Made by a program: the position numbers and the translations under genes
Notes under the pieces: generated by a model
The model's input: the letters and a program-made list of their open reading frames with translations, nothing else
Database searches by the model: none
What the model was told of the DNA's origin: nothing
Shown: piece after piece, positions 1-8,817 of the stretch
Numbering within the stretch: the stretch's first letter is position 1
Layout: each line of letters starts with the position of its first letter
Source of the DNA: Paracidovorax valerianellae
Lineage (GTDB): Bacteria > Pseudomonadota > Gammaproteobacteria > Burkholderiales > Burkholderiaceae_C
Length of the DNA: 64,000 nt
NCBI RefSeq assembly: GCF_900102625.1
Contig: NZ_FMZC01000010.1
Span: 62,001-126,000, forward strand
Direction of reading: 5' to 3'

Positions 1-1108
1 AGCCCGTCGGTCCTACAGCCGGCGCGCCGTCGGGCAGAGCAGGGCGTGCACCACGCCAGACCTGCACCTGGGCAGATGACAGTTGTACGCCGCCTGGAAA
101 CCAACCTGAGATGGCCTGGTAGAGCGTCTGCAAGGTCAGCGCATGGTGCTTGCCATCGCCACGCCCCAGCTCTGCGCCGCCTGCGATGCGCACGCGTTGC
201 CCCTGGCGGGTGATCGTCACCCGATGGAGTGGGTCCACGATCGATCCCTGCGGTGCGTGCGAGTCCTCGCGCAGCGGAGCGCTGATCGAATACCCGTGCA
301 CGGCAGCCAACGGCAGATCCACCCCCAAGGGCCGCAGCAAGGCGCCAGCGGCCACGCCGGCGCACACCACCACGGCGTCGAATCGGCGGGGCACGGTTTC
401 ACCGGCGATTCGCAGGCCCGACGGGGCCGCATCCAATCCGCTGACCTTTGCATTGAAATGAAACTGCGCCCCGCGTTCTTGCGCGGCGTACCGCAGCATC
501 TGGGCAAACAGGCGGCAGTTGCCGGATTCGCCATCGGGCGCATGCAGGGCTCCGATCAGCGGCACGTCAGGGGACAGGCCGGGCTCGATCTGCCGCGCGG
601 TGTCTGCATCCACGTCGTGGATCGGCATGCCTGCATCGCGCAAAACCTTCAGTGCCGGCTGCACGCGCGCCAGATCGTCCACGGTGCGCAGCAGCACGAG
701 CGCGCCTCGGCTGGTTTCCGCGTCCATCTGCAGTTGCTCGGACACCAGCCGCATGCGGGCCTGGCTGTAGCGGCCCAGTTGCTCCAGGGCGGCGAGCGTC
801 AGTCCCAGGGCCGGGGACCGCCCTGCCTTCCTCCAGCGCCACGCCCATCCCAGTTCAGCAGCGGTGACACCGCTGGCCAGCCGGATGGCAGCATGGCGCC
901 CGAAGAGGCGTGTGCTCTGTGCCCCTCCGATTCCCGGCGCAGCCAGCGGAATGAGCAGTGCCGGTGAAACCAGCCCGGCGTTGGCGAAACTGGATTCTTC
1001 CGCTGCGGCGCTGCGCTGCTCGAAAACCGAGACCTCATGGCCGTCGCAGGCCAGTTCGTAAGCAGTGGTGACGCCGACGATTCCGGCTCCCACGATGGCG
1101 ATGTGCAT
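1..1108 (-). CDS. D-amino-acid dehydrogenase-like FAD oxidoreductase (3' end cut by window edge)
   Basis: The frame opens at an ATG at 1108 and stays open to the left edge, so about 369 codons are seen and the C terminus is missing. The N terminus MHIAIVGAGIVGVTTAYEL is a Rossmann FAD-binding GxGxxG motif, followed by an SSFANAGLVSP segment typical of DadA. Near the edge WRGARPALPDGAPAVGPTG matches the DadA C-terminal W-G-RP-TPDG-P-VGPT block. The family oxidatively deaminates D-amino acids at the inner membrane and passes electrons to the quinone pool. It is transcribed away from rpsB. A dispersed repeat sits 13 bp upstream of the start, in its leader. Other DAO-family oxidases are possible, but the two motifs make DadA-like the best call. 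Confidence 0.85.
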   Translation of the reverse strand, partial: MHIAIVGAGIVGVTTAYELACDGHEVSVFEQRSAAAEESSFANAGLVSPALLIPLAAPGIGGAQSTRLFGRHAAIRLASGVTAAELGWAWRWRKAGRSPALGLTLAALEQLGRYSQARMRLVSEQLQMDAETSRGALVLLRTVDDLARVQPALKVLRDAGMPIHDVDADTARQIEPGLSPDVPLIGALHAPDGESGNCRLFAQMLRYAAQERGAQFHFNAKVSGLDAAPSGLRIAGETVPRRFDAVVVCAGVAAGALLRPLGVDLPLAAVHGYSISAPLREDSHAPQGSIVDPLHRVTITRQGQRVRIAGGAELGRGDGKHHALTLQTLYQAISGWFPGGVQLSSAQVQVWRGARPALPDGAPAVGPTG

Positions 1109-1120
1109 GGATTTCTGAGG

Positions 1121-1175
1121 TCTTTGAGGCGCCAGCGCTGATGGATATTGCGCTGGCTGCTAGTGTTTTTGCTGG
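1121..1175 (-). repeat. Dispersed ~50-bp Comamonadaceae-type element, copy 1
   Basis: Read on the minus strand this carries ACTAGC, then 20 nt, then GCGCTGGCGCC. The first 20 nt contain CCAGCGC, which pairs with GCGCTGG across an 11-nt loop. The same left box, 20-nt spacing and right box occur in six other places in the window. It lies in the 5' leader of the D-amino-acid dehydrogenase gene. Confidence 0.6.
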
Positions 1176-1201
1176 TTCCCGAAGGGTGGCTTCGGTTGGG
1201 T

Positions 1202-1404
1202 CCTGCCGGTCTTGCCCGCCGGCAGGGCTCGGGTCGGGCAATCCGCCATGCTAGAATATTTGGGTTTTGCTGGTGGCTGCGCAGTGCGTGGCCGACAAAT
1301 CGGCAAGACAAATCGCAAACCAGCCCTTTCAAGGTGCTGCCTTCTTCTTGCAAGCCGGCAGTTATTGGGGCTGGATTTTAGACCCAACCTTCGGAGAAAT
1401 TCTC
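1202..1404 (+). promoter_or_regulatory. Putative rpsB promoter and long leader
   Basis: A TAGAAT box at 1252-1257 is a plausible -10, which would give a leader of about 140 nt before rpsB. No good -35 is seen. Just upstream an 8-bp inverted repeat (CCTGCCGG 1202-1209, CCGGCAGG 1219-1226) could be a terminator-like or operator structure. rpsB leaders in other proteobacteria bind S2 for autoregulation; that role here is inferred only from the leader length. The stretch holds no convincing gene. Confidence 0.35.
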
Positions 1405-2157
1405 ATGTCTATCACCATGCGCGAAATGCTGGAAGCCGGCGTCCACTTCGGTCACCAAACCCGCTTCTGGAACCCCAAGATGGCTCCGTACATCTTCGGC
1501 CATCGCAACAAGATTCACATCATCAACCTGGAAAAGTCGCTGCCGCTTTTCCAGGACGCTCAAAAGTTCGCCAAGCAACTCACCGCCAACCGCGGCACCA
1601 TCCTGATGGTGGGTACGAAGCGCCAAGCCCGTGAAATCCTCTCGACCGAAGCGCAGCGCGCTGGCGTGCCTTACGTGGACCAGCGCTGGCTGGGCGGCAT
1701 GCTGACCAACTTCAAGACGGTCAAGACCTCCATCAAGCGCCTGAAGGACATGAAGGCTCAGCTCGAAGGCGGCCTCGACGCCATGAGCAAGAAAGAGCAG
1801 CTCACCTTCACCCGCGAAATGGAAAAGCTGGAAAAGGACATCGGCGGCATTCAGGACATGAACGCTCTGCCGGACGCCATCTTCATCATCGACGTCGGCT
1901 TCCACAAGATTGCCGTCGCCGAAGCCAAGAAGCTGGGCATTCCACTGATCGGTGTGGTGGACTCCAACCACTCCCCTGAAGGCATCGACTACGTGATCCC
2001 CGGTAACGACGACTCGGCCAAGGCCGTGGCGCTGTACGCCCGCGGTATCGCGGACGCCATCATCGAAGGCCGCGCCAACGCGGTGAACGACGTGGTCAAG
2101 GCTGTGGCGAACGAAGGCTCCGACGAGTTCGTGGAAGTGGAAGAAACCGCTGCCTGA
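1405..2157 (+). CDS. rpsB: 30S ribosomal protein S2
   Basis: The 250-aa product begins [20 protein letters not shown], the S2 signature, and has the family's usual length. S2 binds late in 30S assembly and is needed with S1 for mRNA recruitment. The start at 1405 is preceded by CGGAGAAA as ribosome binding site; an upstream in-frame extension is open but lacks S2 homology. It heads the conserved rpsB-tsf-pyrH-frr block. A hairpin with a T tract follows directly, so rpsB may be made in excess over tsf. Confidence 0.98.
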   Translation: MSITMREMLEAGVHFGHQTRFWNPKMAPYIFGHRNKIHIINLEKSLPLFQDAQKFAKQLTANRGTILMVGTKRQAREILSTEAQRAGVPYVDQRWLGGMLTNFKTVKTSIKRLKDMKAQLEGGLDAMSKKEQLTFTREMEKLEKDIGGIQDMNALPDAIFIIDVGFHKIAVAEAKKLGIPLIGVVDSNHSPEGIDYVIPGNDDSAKAVALYARGIADAIIEGRANAVNDVVKAVANEGSDEFVEVEETAA

Positions 2158-2194
2158 GAGGCCCCGGCCGCGCGACATCGTCGCGAATGAAAGC

Positions 2195-2222
2195 GGGGCT
2201 ACTGGTTAGCCCCCTTTTTTTT
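2195..2222 (+). terminator. Terminator/attenuator between rpsB and tsf
   Basis: GGGGCT (2195-2200) and AGCCCC (2208-2213) form a 6-bp stem with a 7-nt loop, followed by eight T residues at 2215-2222. A second small hairpin, CGCGA/TCGCG, lies at 2171-2185. Placement between rpsB and tsf matches the attenuator known in enteric bacteria, letting S2 and EF-Ts levels be set separately. Confidence 0.8.
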
Positions 2223-2266
2223 AGCCCGAATTCTGTAACGAACTGAACTGAGACTGGAGAAAAACA

Positions 2267-3187
2267 ATGGCTGCAATTACCGCAAGCATGGTCGCCGAAC
2301 TGCGCGCTAAGACCGATGCCCCCATGATGGAGTGCAAGAAGGCACTGACGGAAGCGGAAGGCGATCTGGCGAAGGCGGAAGAGCTGCTGCGCGTGAAGCT
2401 GGGAACGAAGGCCGGCAAGGCTGCCGCCCGCATCACCGCTGAAGGCGTCGTCGCCAGCTACATCGACGGCACGACCGGCGGTCTGATCGAAGTCAACAGC
2501 GAAACCGACTTCGTCAGCAAGAACGACAGCTTCCTCGCCCTGGCCAAGGCCGCGGCTGAACTGGTGGCCAAGCACAATCCCGCCAATGTCGAAGCTCTGG
2601 GCGCTCTGCCTTACAGCCAGGACGGCTTCGGCCCCACCCTGGAAGAAGTGCGCAAGGGCCTGATCGGCAAGATCGGCGAGAACATGTCGTTCCGCCGCTT
2701 CAAGCATTTCTCCGGCAACAAGCTGGCTTCTTACCTGCACGGCACGCGCATCGGCGTGGTGGTCGAGTTCGAAGGCGACGAAACGGCTGCCAAAGACGTG
2801 GCCATGCACATCGCTGCGATGAAGCCCGTCGCTTTGACCAGCGCTGAAGTGCCTGCCGAGTTGATCGAAAAAGAGCGCTCGGTGGCTGCTGCCAAGGCCG
2901 CTGAGGACAAGTCGAAGGCTGAAGCCGAAGGCAAGCCTGTGCAGTCCGACGAAATCGTTGCCAAGCGCATCGAAGGCGGCGTGCAGAAGTACCTGAAGGA
3001 AGTGTCCTTGTTCAACCAGGCTTTCGTGAAGAACGACAAGCAGACGGTCGAGCAGATGCTGAAGGCTGCCGGCACGACGGTGAAGGGCTTCACGCTCTAC
3101 GTCGTCGGCGAAGGCATCGAAAAGAAGATTGACGACTTCGCTGCTGAAGTCGCCGCCCAGGTGGCTGCAGCCAAGTCTGCCGCTTGA
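2267..3187 (+). CDS. tsf: Translation elongation factor Ts
   Basis: The 306-aa product starts [20 protein letters not shown] and carries the EF-Ts N-terminal UBA-like domain with MECKKAL, followed by the core dimerisation regions including INSETDFV-like [14 protein letters not shown]-Ts exchanges GDP for GTP on EF-Tu in the cytoplasm. The ATG at 2267 follows the good Shine-Dalgarno GGAGAAAAAC. It lies 109 bp after rpsB across a probable attenuator, and pyrH follows 56 bp later. Confidence 0.98.
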   Translation: MAAITASMVAELRAKTDAPMMECKKALTEAEGDLAKAEELLRVKLGTKAGKAAARITAEGVVASYIDGTTGGLIEVNSETDFVSKNDSFLALAKAAAELVAKHNPANVEALGALPYSQDGFGPTLEEVRKGLIGKIGENMSFRRFKHFSGNKLASYLHGTRIGVVVEFEGDETAAKDVAMHIAAMKPVALTSAEVPAELIEKERSVAAAKAAEDKSKAEAEGKPVQSDEIVAKRIEGGVQKYLKEVSLFNQAFVKNDKQTVEQMLKAAGTTVKGFTLYVVGEGIEKKIDDFAAEVAAQVAAAKSAA

Positions 3188-3243
3188 TCCAGAAATCCAT
3201 CGCCGCCCCTAGCGCCCTCGCATTGCCCCACGGAGAAACCCCC

Positions 3244-3966
3244 ATGTCCATCGCTGTCCCAGCCCACAAGCGCATTCTGCTCAAGTTGTCTGGCGAGGCA
3301 CTCATGGGAGACGACTCCTTCGGCATCAATCGCGCCACCATCGTCCGGATGGTGGAAGAGATCGCCGAGGTCACGCGCATGGGTGTACAGGTGGCGGTGG
3401 TGATCGGTGGCGGCAACATCTTTCGCGGTGTGGCGGGCGGCTCGGTCGGCATGGACCGCGCTACCGCTGATTACATGGGGATGCTGGCCACGGTCATGAA
3501 TGCGCTGGCGCTGGCCGACGCGATGGACAAGCAGGGTCTGACGGCCCGCGTCATGTCGGCGATCGCCATCGAACAGGTGGTCGAACCCTATGTGCGTCCC
3601 AAGGCCCTGCAGTATCTGGAAGAAGGCAAGGTGGTGGTGTTTGCCGCCGGCACTGGCAATCCTTTCTTCACGACCGATACCGCCGCCGCTTTGCGGGGTG
3701 CTGAAATCGGTGCCGAAGTGGTTTTGAAGGCGACCAAGGTGGACGGCGTGTACACGGCCGATCCCAAGAAAGATCCCACGGCCACCCGCTACACCAAGCT
3801 CACGTTCGACGAGGCCATGACGCGCAATCTGGGAATTCTGGATGCGACCGCTTTTGCCCTGTGCCGTGATCAGAAGCTGCCGATCCGCGTGTTTTCCATC
3901 ATCAAGCACGGCGCGCTCAAGCGCGTGGTGATGGGTGAGGACGAGGGCACGCTGGTGTACGCTTGA
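3244..3966 (+). CDS. pyrH: Uridylate kinase (UMP kinase)
   Basis: The 240-aa protein belongs to the amino-acid kinase fold, with [13 protein letters not shown] as the N-terminal phosphate-binding segment, [11 protein letters not shown] as the glycine loop and [18 protein letters not shown] in the nucleotide site. It phosphorylates UMP to UDP and is the hexameric bacterial enzyme, unrelated to eukaryotic UMP/CMP kinase. The ATG at 3244 has GGAGAAA upstream; a longer in-frame opening at 3184 lacks homology. It sits in the usual tsf-pyrH-frr order. Confidence 0.98.
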   Translation: MSIAVPAHKRILLKLSGEALMGDDSFGINRATIVRMVEEIAEVTRMGVQVAVVIGGGNIFRGVAGGSVGMDRATADYMGMLATVMNALALADAMDKQGLTARVMSAIAIEQVVEPYVRPKALQYLEEGKVVVFAAGTGNPFFTTDTAAALRGAEIGAEVVLKATKVDGVYTADPKKDPTATRYTKLTFDEAMTRNLGILDATAFALCRDQKLPIRVFSIIKHGALKRVVMGEDEGTLVYA

Positions 3967-3972
3967 CGGCTT

Positions 3973-3991
3973 GGTGCGCCTATGGCGCACC
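3973..3991 (+). other. Perfect 8-bp hairpin between pyrH and frr
   Basis: GGTGCGCC, a 3-nt loop TAT, then GGCGCACC begins 6 bp after the pyrH stop and ends 23 bp before the frr start. No T tract follows, so it is unlikely to terminate. It may protect the 3' end of the pyrH message or mark a processing point. Confidence 0.55.
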
Positions 3992-4014
3992 GGCTTCATG
4001 CTGAGGAGAAAAAC

Positions 4015-4575
4015 ATGACCATTGCCGATATCAAGAAGAATGCGGAAACCAAGATGGACCAGTCCATCGTGGCTTTCAAAAACAATCTGTCCAAGATCCG
4101 TACCGGCCGCGCCAACCCGTCGCTGCTGGATGCGGTGCAGGTCGAGTACTACGGATCGTTCGTGCCCCTATCGCAAGTGGCGAACGTCGCGCTGATCGAC
4201 TCACGCACCATCAGCGTTCAGCCTTGGGAAAAAGGCATGGGCGCCAAGATCGAAAAGGCCATTCGCGAAAGCGATCTGGGCTTGAATCCCGCCTCCATGG
4301 GCGACCTGATTCGGGTGCCCATGCCTCCCATGAGTGAAGAGCGCCGCAAGGAAATGACCAAGCTCGCCCGCAACGAAGGCGAAAGTGCCAAGATCGCCGT
4401 GCGCAATCTTCGCCGCGATGCCAACGAAGCGGTCAAGAAGCTGGTCAAAGACAAGCTGGCCTCCGAAGACGATCAAAAACGCTCGGAAACCGAAATCCAG
4501 AAAGTCACCGACAAGCACATTGCCGAGGTCGATGCATTGGTGGCCGGCAAGGAACAGGAAATCATGGCGGTCTGA
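4015..4575 (+). CDS. frr: Ribosome recycling factor
   Basis: The 186-aa product ([21 protein letters not shown]) has the usual RRF length and the conserved [13 protein letters not shown] segment and [13 protein letters not shown] region. RRF acts with EF-G to split the post-termination 70S complex. The chosen ATG at 4015 follows the strong ribosome binding site GAGGAGAA; an earlier ATG would add unconserved residues. uppS follows 32 bp later. Confidence 0.98.
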   Translation: MTIADIKKNAETKMDQSIVAFKNNLSKIRTGRANPSLLDAVQVEYYGSFVPLSQVANVALIDSRTISVQPWEKGMGAKIEKAIRESDLGLNPASMGDLIRVPMPPMSEERRKEMTKLARNEGESAKIAVRNLRRDANEAVKKLVKDKLASEDDQKRSETEIQKVTDKHIAEVDALVAGKEQEIMAV

Positions 4576-4607
4576 CTTCCCTTCGGGAACTCGATCGTCT
4601 GCCTTGC

Positions 4608-5339
4608 ATGCCTGCCTACTCGGCTGTTCCGCACCACATTGCCATCGTCATGGATGGCAATGGCCGTTGGGCCACGCGCCGGTTTCTGCCGAGGCTGGCT
4701 GGGCACAAGCAAGGCGTTGACTCTTTGAAAAGATGCGCGCAAGCCTGTGTCGAAAGGGGCGTGGCAGTCCTTACGGTGTTCGCGTTTTCTTCGGAGAACT
4801 GGAACCGCCCTGCCGATGAAGTGTCTGGTCTGATGGATTTGCTGGCCAAGGCCTTGTCCCGCGAGGTTCCCCAACTGAAAAAAGATGGTGTGCGCCTGCA
4901 TTTCGTGGGCGAGAAAGCAGGGCTGTCAGACAAGGTGCGCGCCGGCCTCGATCAAGCCGAATCGGACACCGCTCAAAACACCCGGCTGGTGCTCAACGTC
5001 TGCTTCAACTACGGCGGGCGCTGGGACATTGCGCAGGCCGCAGCGGCGGTTGCCGCGCGGGGCGAACCCATCACCGAGGCCAGCCTTCATGCCGCGATGG
5101 GCTTGGCCCACGTACCAGATCCCGACCTGGTGATACGCACCGGCGGGGAAATGCGCATCAGCAACTTCCTGCTGTGGCAATCCGCTTATTCCGAGTTCTA
5201 CTTCAGCGATCGACTCTGGCCGGATTTCGACGGCAAGGCCTTGGATGAAGCAATTGCCGCCTTCAGCGCTCGCGAGCGCCGTTTCGGCAAGACCTCCGAA
5301 CAGATATTGGCGTTGTCGCCTGCACCGCTGCAGGCCTGA
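4608..5339 (+). CDS. uppS: Isoprenyl (undecaprenyl) diphosphate synthase
   Basis: The 243-aa protein opens with HHIAIVMDGNGRWA, the catalytic Asp-containing signature of cis-prenyltransferases, and keeps the late GGEMRISNFLLWQSAYSE and RRFG blocks. It condenses IPP onto farnesyl diphosphate to make C55 undecaprenyl diphosphate, the lipid carrier for peptidoglycan and O-antigen. It lies between frr and cdsA in the standard beta/gammaproteobacterial order; cdsA starts 11 bp after its stop. Confidence 0.97.
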   Translation: MPAYSAVPHHIAIVMDGNGRWATRRFLPRLAGHKQGVDSLKRCAQACVERGVAVLTVFAFSSENWNRPADEVSGLMDLLAKALSREVPQLKKDGVRLHFVGEKAGLSDKVRAGLDQAESDTAQNTRLVLNVCFNYGGRWDIAQAAAAVAARGEPITEASLHAAMGLAHVPDPDLVIRTGGEMRISNFLLWQSAYSEFYFSDRLWPDFDGKALDEAIAAFSARERRFGKTSEQILALSPAPLQA

Positions 5340-5350
5340 AAGGCTTTCTC

Positions 5351-6199
5351 ATGCTTCGACAGCGCATCATCACCGCCATCGTTTTACTGGCCATCCTGCT
5401 GCCGGCGCTTTTCTATCCCTCTCCCTGGCCTTTCGCGGCGGTCATTCTCATCCTGATGGCCGCCGGCGCCTGGGAATGGGGGCGTCTTCAGGGACTGGGT
5501 TCGGGCGCGGCTGTCTCGGTCGGCGCCTCCTGCGTGGCACTGTGCGCTGCGAGCTGGGCCCTGGGATGGTTGCAGCAGCCACTGCCATGGCTGTGGACGG
5601 TCGGTGGCGCAGCATGGGTGCTGGGCGGCGCGTGGATGTTGCGCGCTGGCGTCCAGGGGTGGCCCCGAGTCCCCAAGGCGGTCCGCCTCGTCGGTGGCGT
5701 GCTCGTACTGTGGCTCGCATGGCTGGCCGCAGTGCAAGCCCGCATGGCCGGCATCAATTTCCTGATGTCGATTCTGGTGCTCGTCTGGGTGGCAGACATC
5801 TTTGCCTATTTTGCCGGGCGCACATTCGGCCTTCGGTTCACGCGGGGCAAGCTGGCTCCGTCGATCAGTCCTGGCAAAAGCTGGGAGGGCGTGTGGGGCG
5901 GAATGGCCGGCGTGTTTCTGCTGGCGATCGGCTGGTTCGTAGCGGATGCTTCGGCGAACTCGGCAGTGCCGAGTTTCTACACCCATCTGTTTGCGCGGGG
6001 CTGGTGGCTCCTGCTCCTGGGTTCCGTTTTCATGGCGGCCATGAGCGTGGTGGGCGACTTGACCGAGTCTCTCGTCAAACGCAGCATCGGTGCCAAGGAC
6101 AGCAGCGGTTTGCTGCCTGGCCATGGTGGGGTGCTCGATCGCGTGGATGCGCTATTGCCCACGCTGCCGCTGGCCATGATGTTGACCCACTTCGCATAA
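5351..6199 (+). CDS. cdsA: Phosphatidate cytidylyltransferase
   Basis: The 282-aa polytopic membrane protein ends with the CDP-alcohol synthase signature, seen as SLVKRSIGAKDSSGLLPGHG followed by GVLDRVDA. It converts phosphatidic acid and CTP to CDP-diacylglycerol, the branch point of phospholipid synthesis. Several hydrophobic helices are visible from residue 8 on. dxr begins only 4 bp after the stop, so the genes are very probably co-transcribed. Confidence 0.97.
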   Translation: MLRQRIITAIVLLAILLPALFYPSPWPFAAVILILMAAGAWEWGRLQGLGSGAAVSVGASCVALCAASWALGWLQQPLPWLWTVGGAAWVLGGAWMLRAGVQGWPRVPKAVRLVGGVLVLWLAWLAAVQARMAGINFLMSILVLVWVADIFAYFAGRTFGLRFTRGKLAPSISPGKSWEGVWGGMAGVFLLAIGWFVADASANSAVPSFYTHLFARGWWLLLLGSVFMAAMSVVGDLTESLVKRSIGAKDSSGLLPGHGGVLDRVDALLPTLPLAMMLTHFA

Positions 6200-6203
6200 G
6201 CGC

Positions 6204-7382
6204 ATGAAACAACGCATCACGGTTCTCGGCTCCACCGGGTCCATCGGCACCAATACCCTCGATGTGGTGGCGCGGCATCCTGAGCGCTACGAAGTCTTCG
6301 CTTTGAGCGCCGCGACACAGGTCGAGCCCATGCTGGCGCAGTGTGTTCGCTTTCAGCCGCGCTTTGCCGTCATGGCCAGCGAGCCGCATGCGCGGTTGCT
6401 TCAAGAGCGGTTGCTCGCCCACGGCTTGGCGACGAGGGTGTTGAATGCCCCAGATGCACTCGAAACCATCGCTTCCCACGAAGAAGTGGACGTTGTGATG
6501 GCGGCCATCGTCGGCGCTGCGGGCCTCGGCCCTTGTCTGGCGGCTGCCCGTGCGGGCAAGCGCCTGCTGCTGGCCAACAAAGAGGCGCTGGTGGTCGGCG
6601 GAGAGGTGTTCATGTCCGCGGTTCGCGATGGCGGGGCCACGCTGCTTCCCATCGATAGCGAGCACTCGGCGATCTTTCAATGCCTGCCGGAGGACCCGAA
6701 GACTTGGTCCCGCCGCGTGGACCATATTCTGTTGACCGCTTCCGGTGGGCCGTTTCGCACCCAGGCGCCCGCAACGTTGCGCGATGTCACGCCCGAGCAG
6801 GCCTGCGCTCACCCCAATTTTTCGATGGGGCGAAAGATCTCCGTCGATTCCGCCACGATGATGAACAAGGCCCTGGAAGTGATCGAGGCGCGCTGGCTCT
6901 TCGATCTCACCCCGGAGCAAATCAAGGTCGTTATCCACCCGCAGCAAATCATCCATTCCATGGTGCAGTTCGTGGATGCCTCGGTGCTCGCGCAAATGGG
7001 AACGCCTGATATGCGTGTACCCATTGCCTGTGGTCTCGCTTGGCCCGAGCGGATCGAAAGCGGTACGCCACGGCTGGATTTTTCGACCCTTTCTGCGCTC
7101 ACCTTCGAAGAGGCGGATGCAAACCGATTCCCAGGGCTGCACCTGTCCTGGCAGGCATTGCGCGCACAAAGCGGCACGACGGCCGTTCTGAATGCTGCCA
7201 ACGAAGTCGCTGTGGCTTCGTTCCTGGAGCGCCGAATCCGTTTTGATCAGATTCACCGGCTGAATCTTGCAACTCTGGAGGCGGTTACCCCCTCCAACCC
7301 CGAATCGCTGGGGGCCTTACTGGCTCTGGATGCTGAAGCGCGGTCCGTGGCACTGCGCAGTGCGCAGCGACTGGCGGCCTGA
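6204..7382 (+). CDS. dxr: 1-deoxy-D-xylulose 5-phosphate reductoisomerase
   Basis: The 392-aa enzyme starts with the NADPH-binding motif VLGSTGSIGTNTLDVV and retains LLLANKEALVVGG and the metal/substrate region LPIDSEHSAIFQ. It makes 2-C-methyl-D-erythritol 4-phosphate, the committed step of the MEP isoprenoid pathway, which feeds the nearby uppS product. Length and all core blocks are normal. It is tightly packed after cdsA and 28 bp before rseP. Confidence 0.98.
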   Translation: MKQRITVLGSTGSIGTNTLDVVARHPERYEVFALSAATQVEPMLAQCVRFQPRFAVMASEPHARLLQERLLAHGLATRVLNAPDALETIASHEEVDVVMAAIVGAAGLGPCLAAARAGKRLLLANKEALVVGGEVFMSAVRDGGATLLPIDSEHSAIFQCLPEDPKTWSRRVDHILLTASGGPFRTQAPATLRDVTPEQACAHPNFSMGRKISVDSATMMNKALEVIEARWLFDLTPEQIKVVIHPQQIIHSMVQFVDASVLAQMGTPDMRVPIACGLAWPERIESGTPRLDFSTLSALTFEEADANRFPGLHLSWQALRAQSGTTAVLNAANEVAVASFLERRIRFDQIHRLNLATLEAVTPSNPESLGALLALDAEARSVALRSAQRLAA

Positions 7383-7410
7383 GCCATCCTTCACTGGGCA
7401 GAAAGACACC

Positions 7411-8775
7411 ATGTTGCTGACCGTCATCGCCTTCATCGTCGCGCTCGGCGTGCTCATCGCCGTGCATGAATACGGCCACTATCGAGTGGCTGTCGCCTGC
7501 GGCGTCAAAGTGCTTCGCTTTTCGGTCGGCTTCGGCAAACCGCTGCTACGCTGGCAACCCAAGGGCTCACCCACCGAATTCGTCATCGGCGCTTTTCCCC
7601 TGGGCGGCTATGTGCGAATGCTCGACGAGCGCGAAGCCCCTGTAGAGGCCCACGAGCGACATTTGTCCTTCAACGCGAAGCCATTGCGGTCCCGCGCAGC
7701 CATCGTGGCCGCGGGCCCTGCGGCCAACCTGTTGCTTGCAGTGCTGCTGTACACGGCGGTGAACTGGATGGGTGTGGAAGAGCCCAAAGCGATTCTTGCC
7801 AGCCCTGTGCCGGGCTCGGTGGCCCAGAAATCGGGGCTGCAGGGCGGCGAACTGGTGCTTGAGGCCGCATTGGGTACCGACGAATCCGAGCCCGTCCGTT
7901 CGTTTGAAGACCTGCGTTGGTTGATCACACGCGGTGCCCTCGATGGCACCGATGTGCGCCTGCAGGTGGAGCCTTCGCCGGGCGCGCCCCAGCGTCAGAT
8001 GGTGCTGGAACTGGCGCAGTTCGATGCCAAGGAAGCCGATGCCCAGCTTTTCCGCAAGATCGGCATCATCGGTCCATGGACGCGGCCCGTGCTGGGTGAA
8101 GTCGTCAACGGCGGTCCCGCGCAACGTGCAGGCCTGCGCCAGGGAGACCTGGTCTTGAAACTCGGCGCTACCAATGTGGTGGATGGTCAGCAGCTTCGGG
8201 AACTCATCCGTTCTTCGGTGCGCGGTGGCGCTGCCATCTCCCAGCCTTGGCGCATCGAGCGCGGCGGGCAGACTTTGACCATTGACGTGCTGCCCGATCT
8301 GCACAGCGAGTCCTCTGGACCGGTCGGCAGGGTAGGTGCTTTCGTCGGCGCGCAACCAGAGTTCGTGACGGTGCGCCATGGCCCGGTCGAAGGCCTTTGG
8401 AATGGCGTCGTGCGCACGTGGGAAGTTTCGGCGCTGACCCTTCGCATGATGGGGCGCATGGTGATCGGCGAGGCTTCGCTGAAGAACCTCAGCGGACCCC
8501 TCACCATCGCTGACTACGCGGGGCGGTCTGCCAGCATGGGACTGACCCAATATCTGGTGTTCCTGGCCCTCATCAGCGTCAGCCTGGGTGTCCTGAACCT
8601 GCTCCCGCTACCGGTTTTGGACGGTGGGCACCTGATGTATTATCTTTGGGAAGGCGTGACCGGCAAGGGCGTGTCCGACGCCTGGATGGAGCGATTGCAG
8701 CGCGGCGGCGTGGCGGTGCTCCTCCTGATGATGTCCATCGCCCTTTTCAACGATATCACCCGGCTTTTTGGCTAA
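7411..8775 (+). CDS. rseP: Site-2 intramembrane protease RseP (RIP metalloprotease)
   Basis: The 454-aa membrane protein has the zinc motif HEYGH at residues 19-23 in the first membrane helix, central PDZ-like segments (one around GPAQRAGLRQGDLVLKLG) and the C-terminal LLPLPVLDGGHL motif supplying the third metal ligand. RseP cuts the anti-sigma factor RseA in the membrane during envelope stress and clears signal peptides. The ATG at 7411 fits homologs; the longer open frame overlaps dxr. It precedes bamA, linking stress signalling with outer-membrane assembly. Confidence 0.97.
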   Translation: MLLTVIAFIVALGVLIAVHEYGHYRVAVACGVKVLRFSVGFGKPLLRWQPKGSPTEFVIGAFPLGGYVRMLDEREAPVEAHERHLSFNAKPLRSRAAIVAAGPAANLLLAVLLYTAVNWMGVEEPKAILASPVPGSVAQKSGLQGGELVLEAALGTDESEPVRSFEDLRWLITRGALDGTDVRLQVEPSPGAPQRQMVLELAQFDAKEADAQLFRKIGIIGPWTRPVLGEVVNGGPAQRAGLRQGDLVLKLGATNVVDGQQLRELIRSSVRGGAAISQPWRIERGGQTLTIDVLPDLHSESSGPVGRVGAFVGAQPEFVTVRHGPVEGLWNGVVRTWEVSALTLRMMGRMVIGEASLKNLSGPLTIADYAGRSASMGLTQYLVFLALISVSLGVLNLLPLPVLDGGHLMYYLWEGVTGKGVSDAWMERLQRGGVAVLLLMMSIALFNDITRLFG

Positions 8776-8817
8776 CCTTTTCGCCGCGCGCGTTCACCGT
8801 GCGGTACCAGTTCACTC

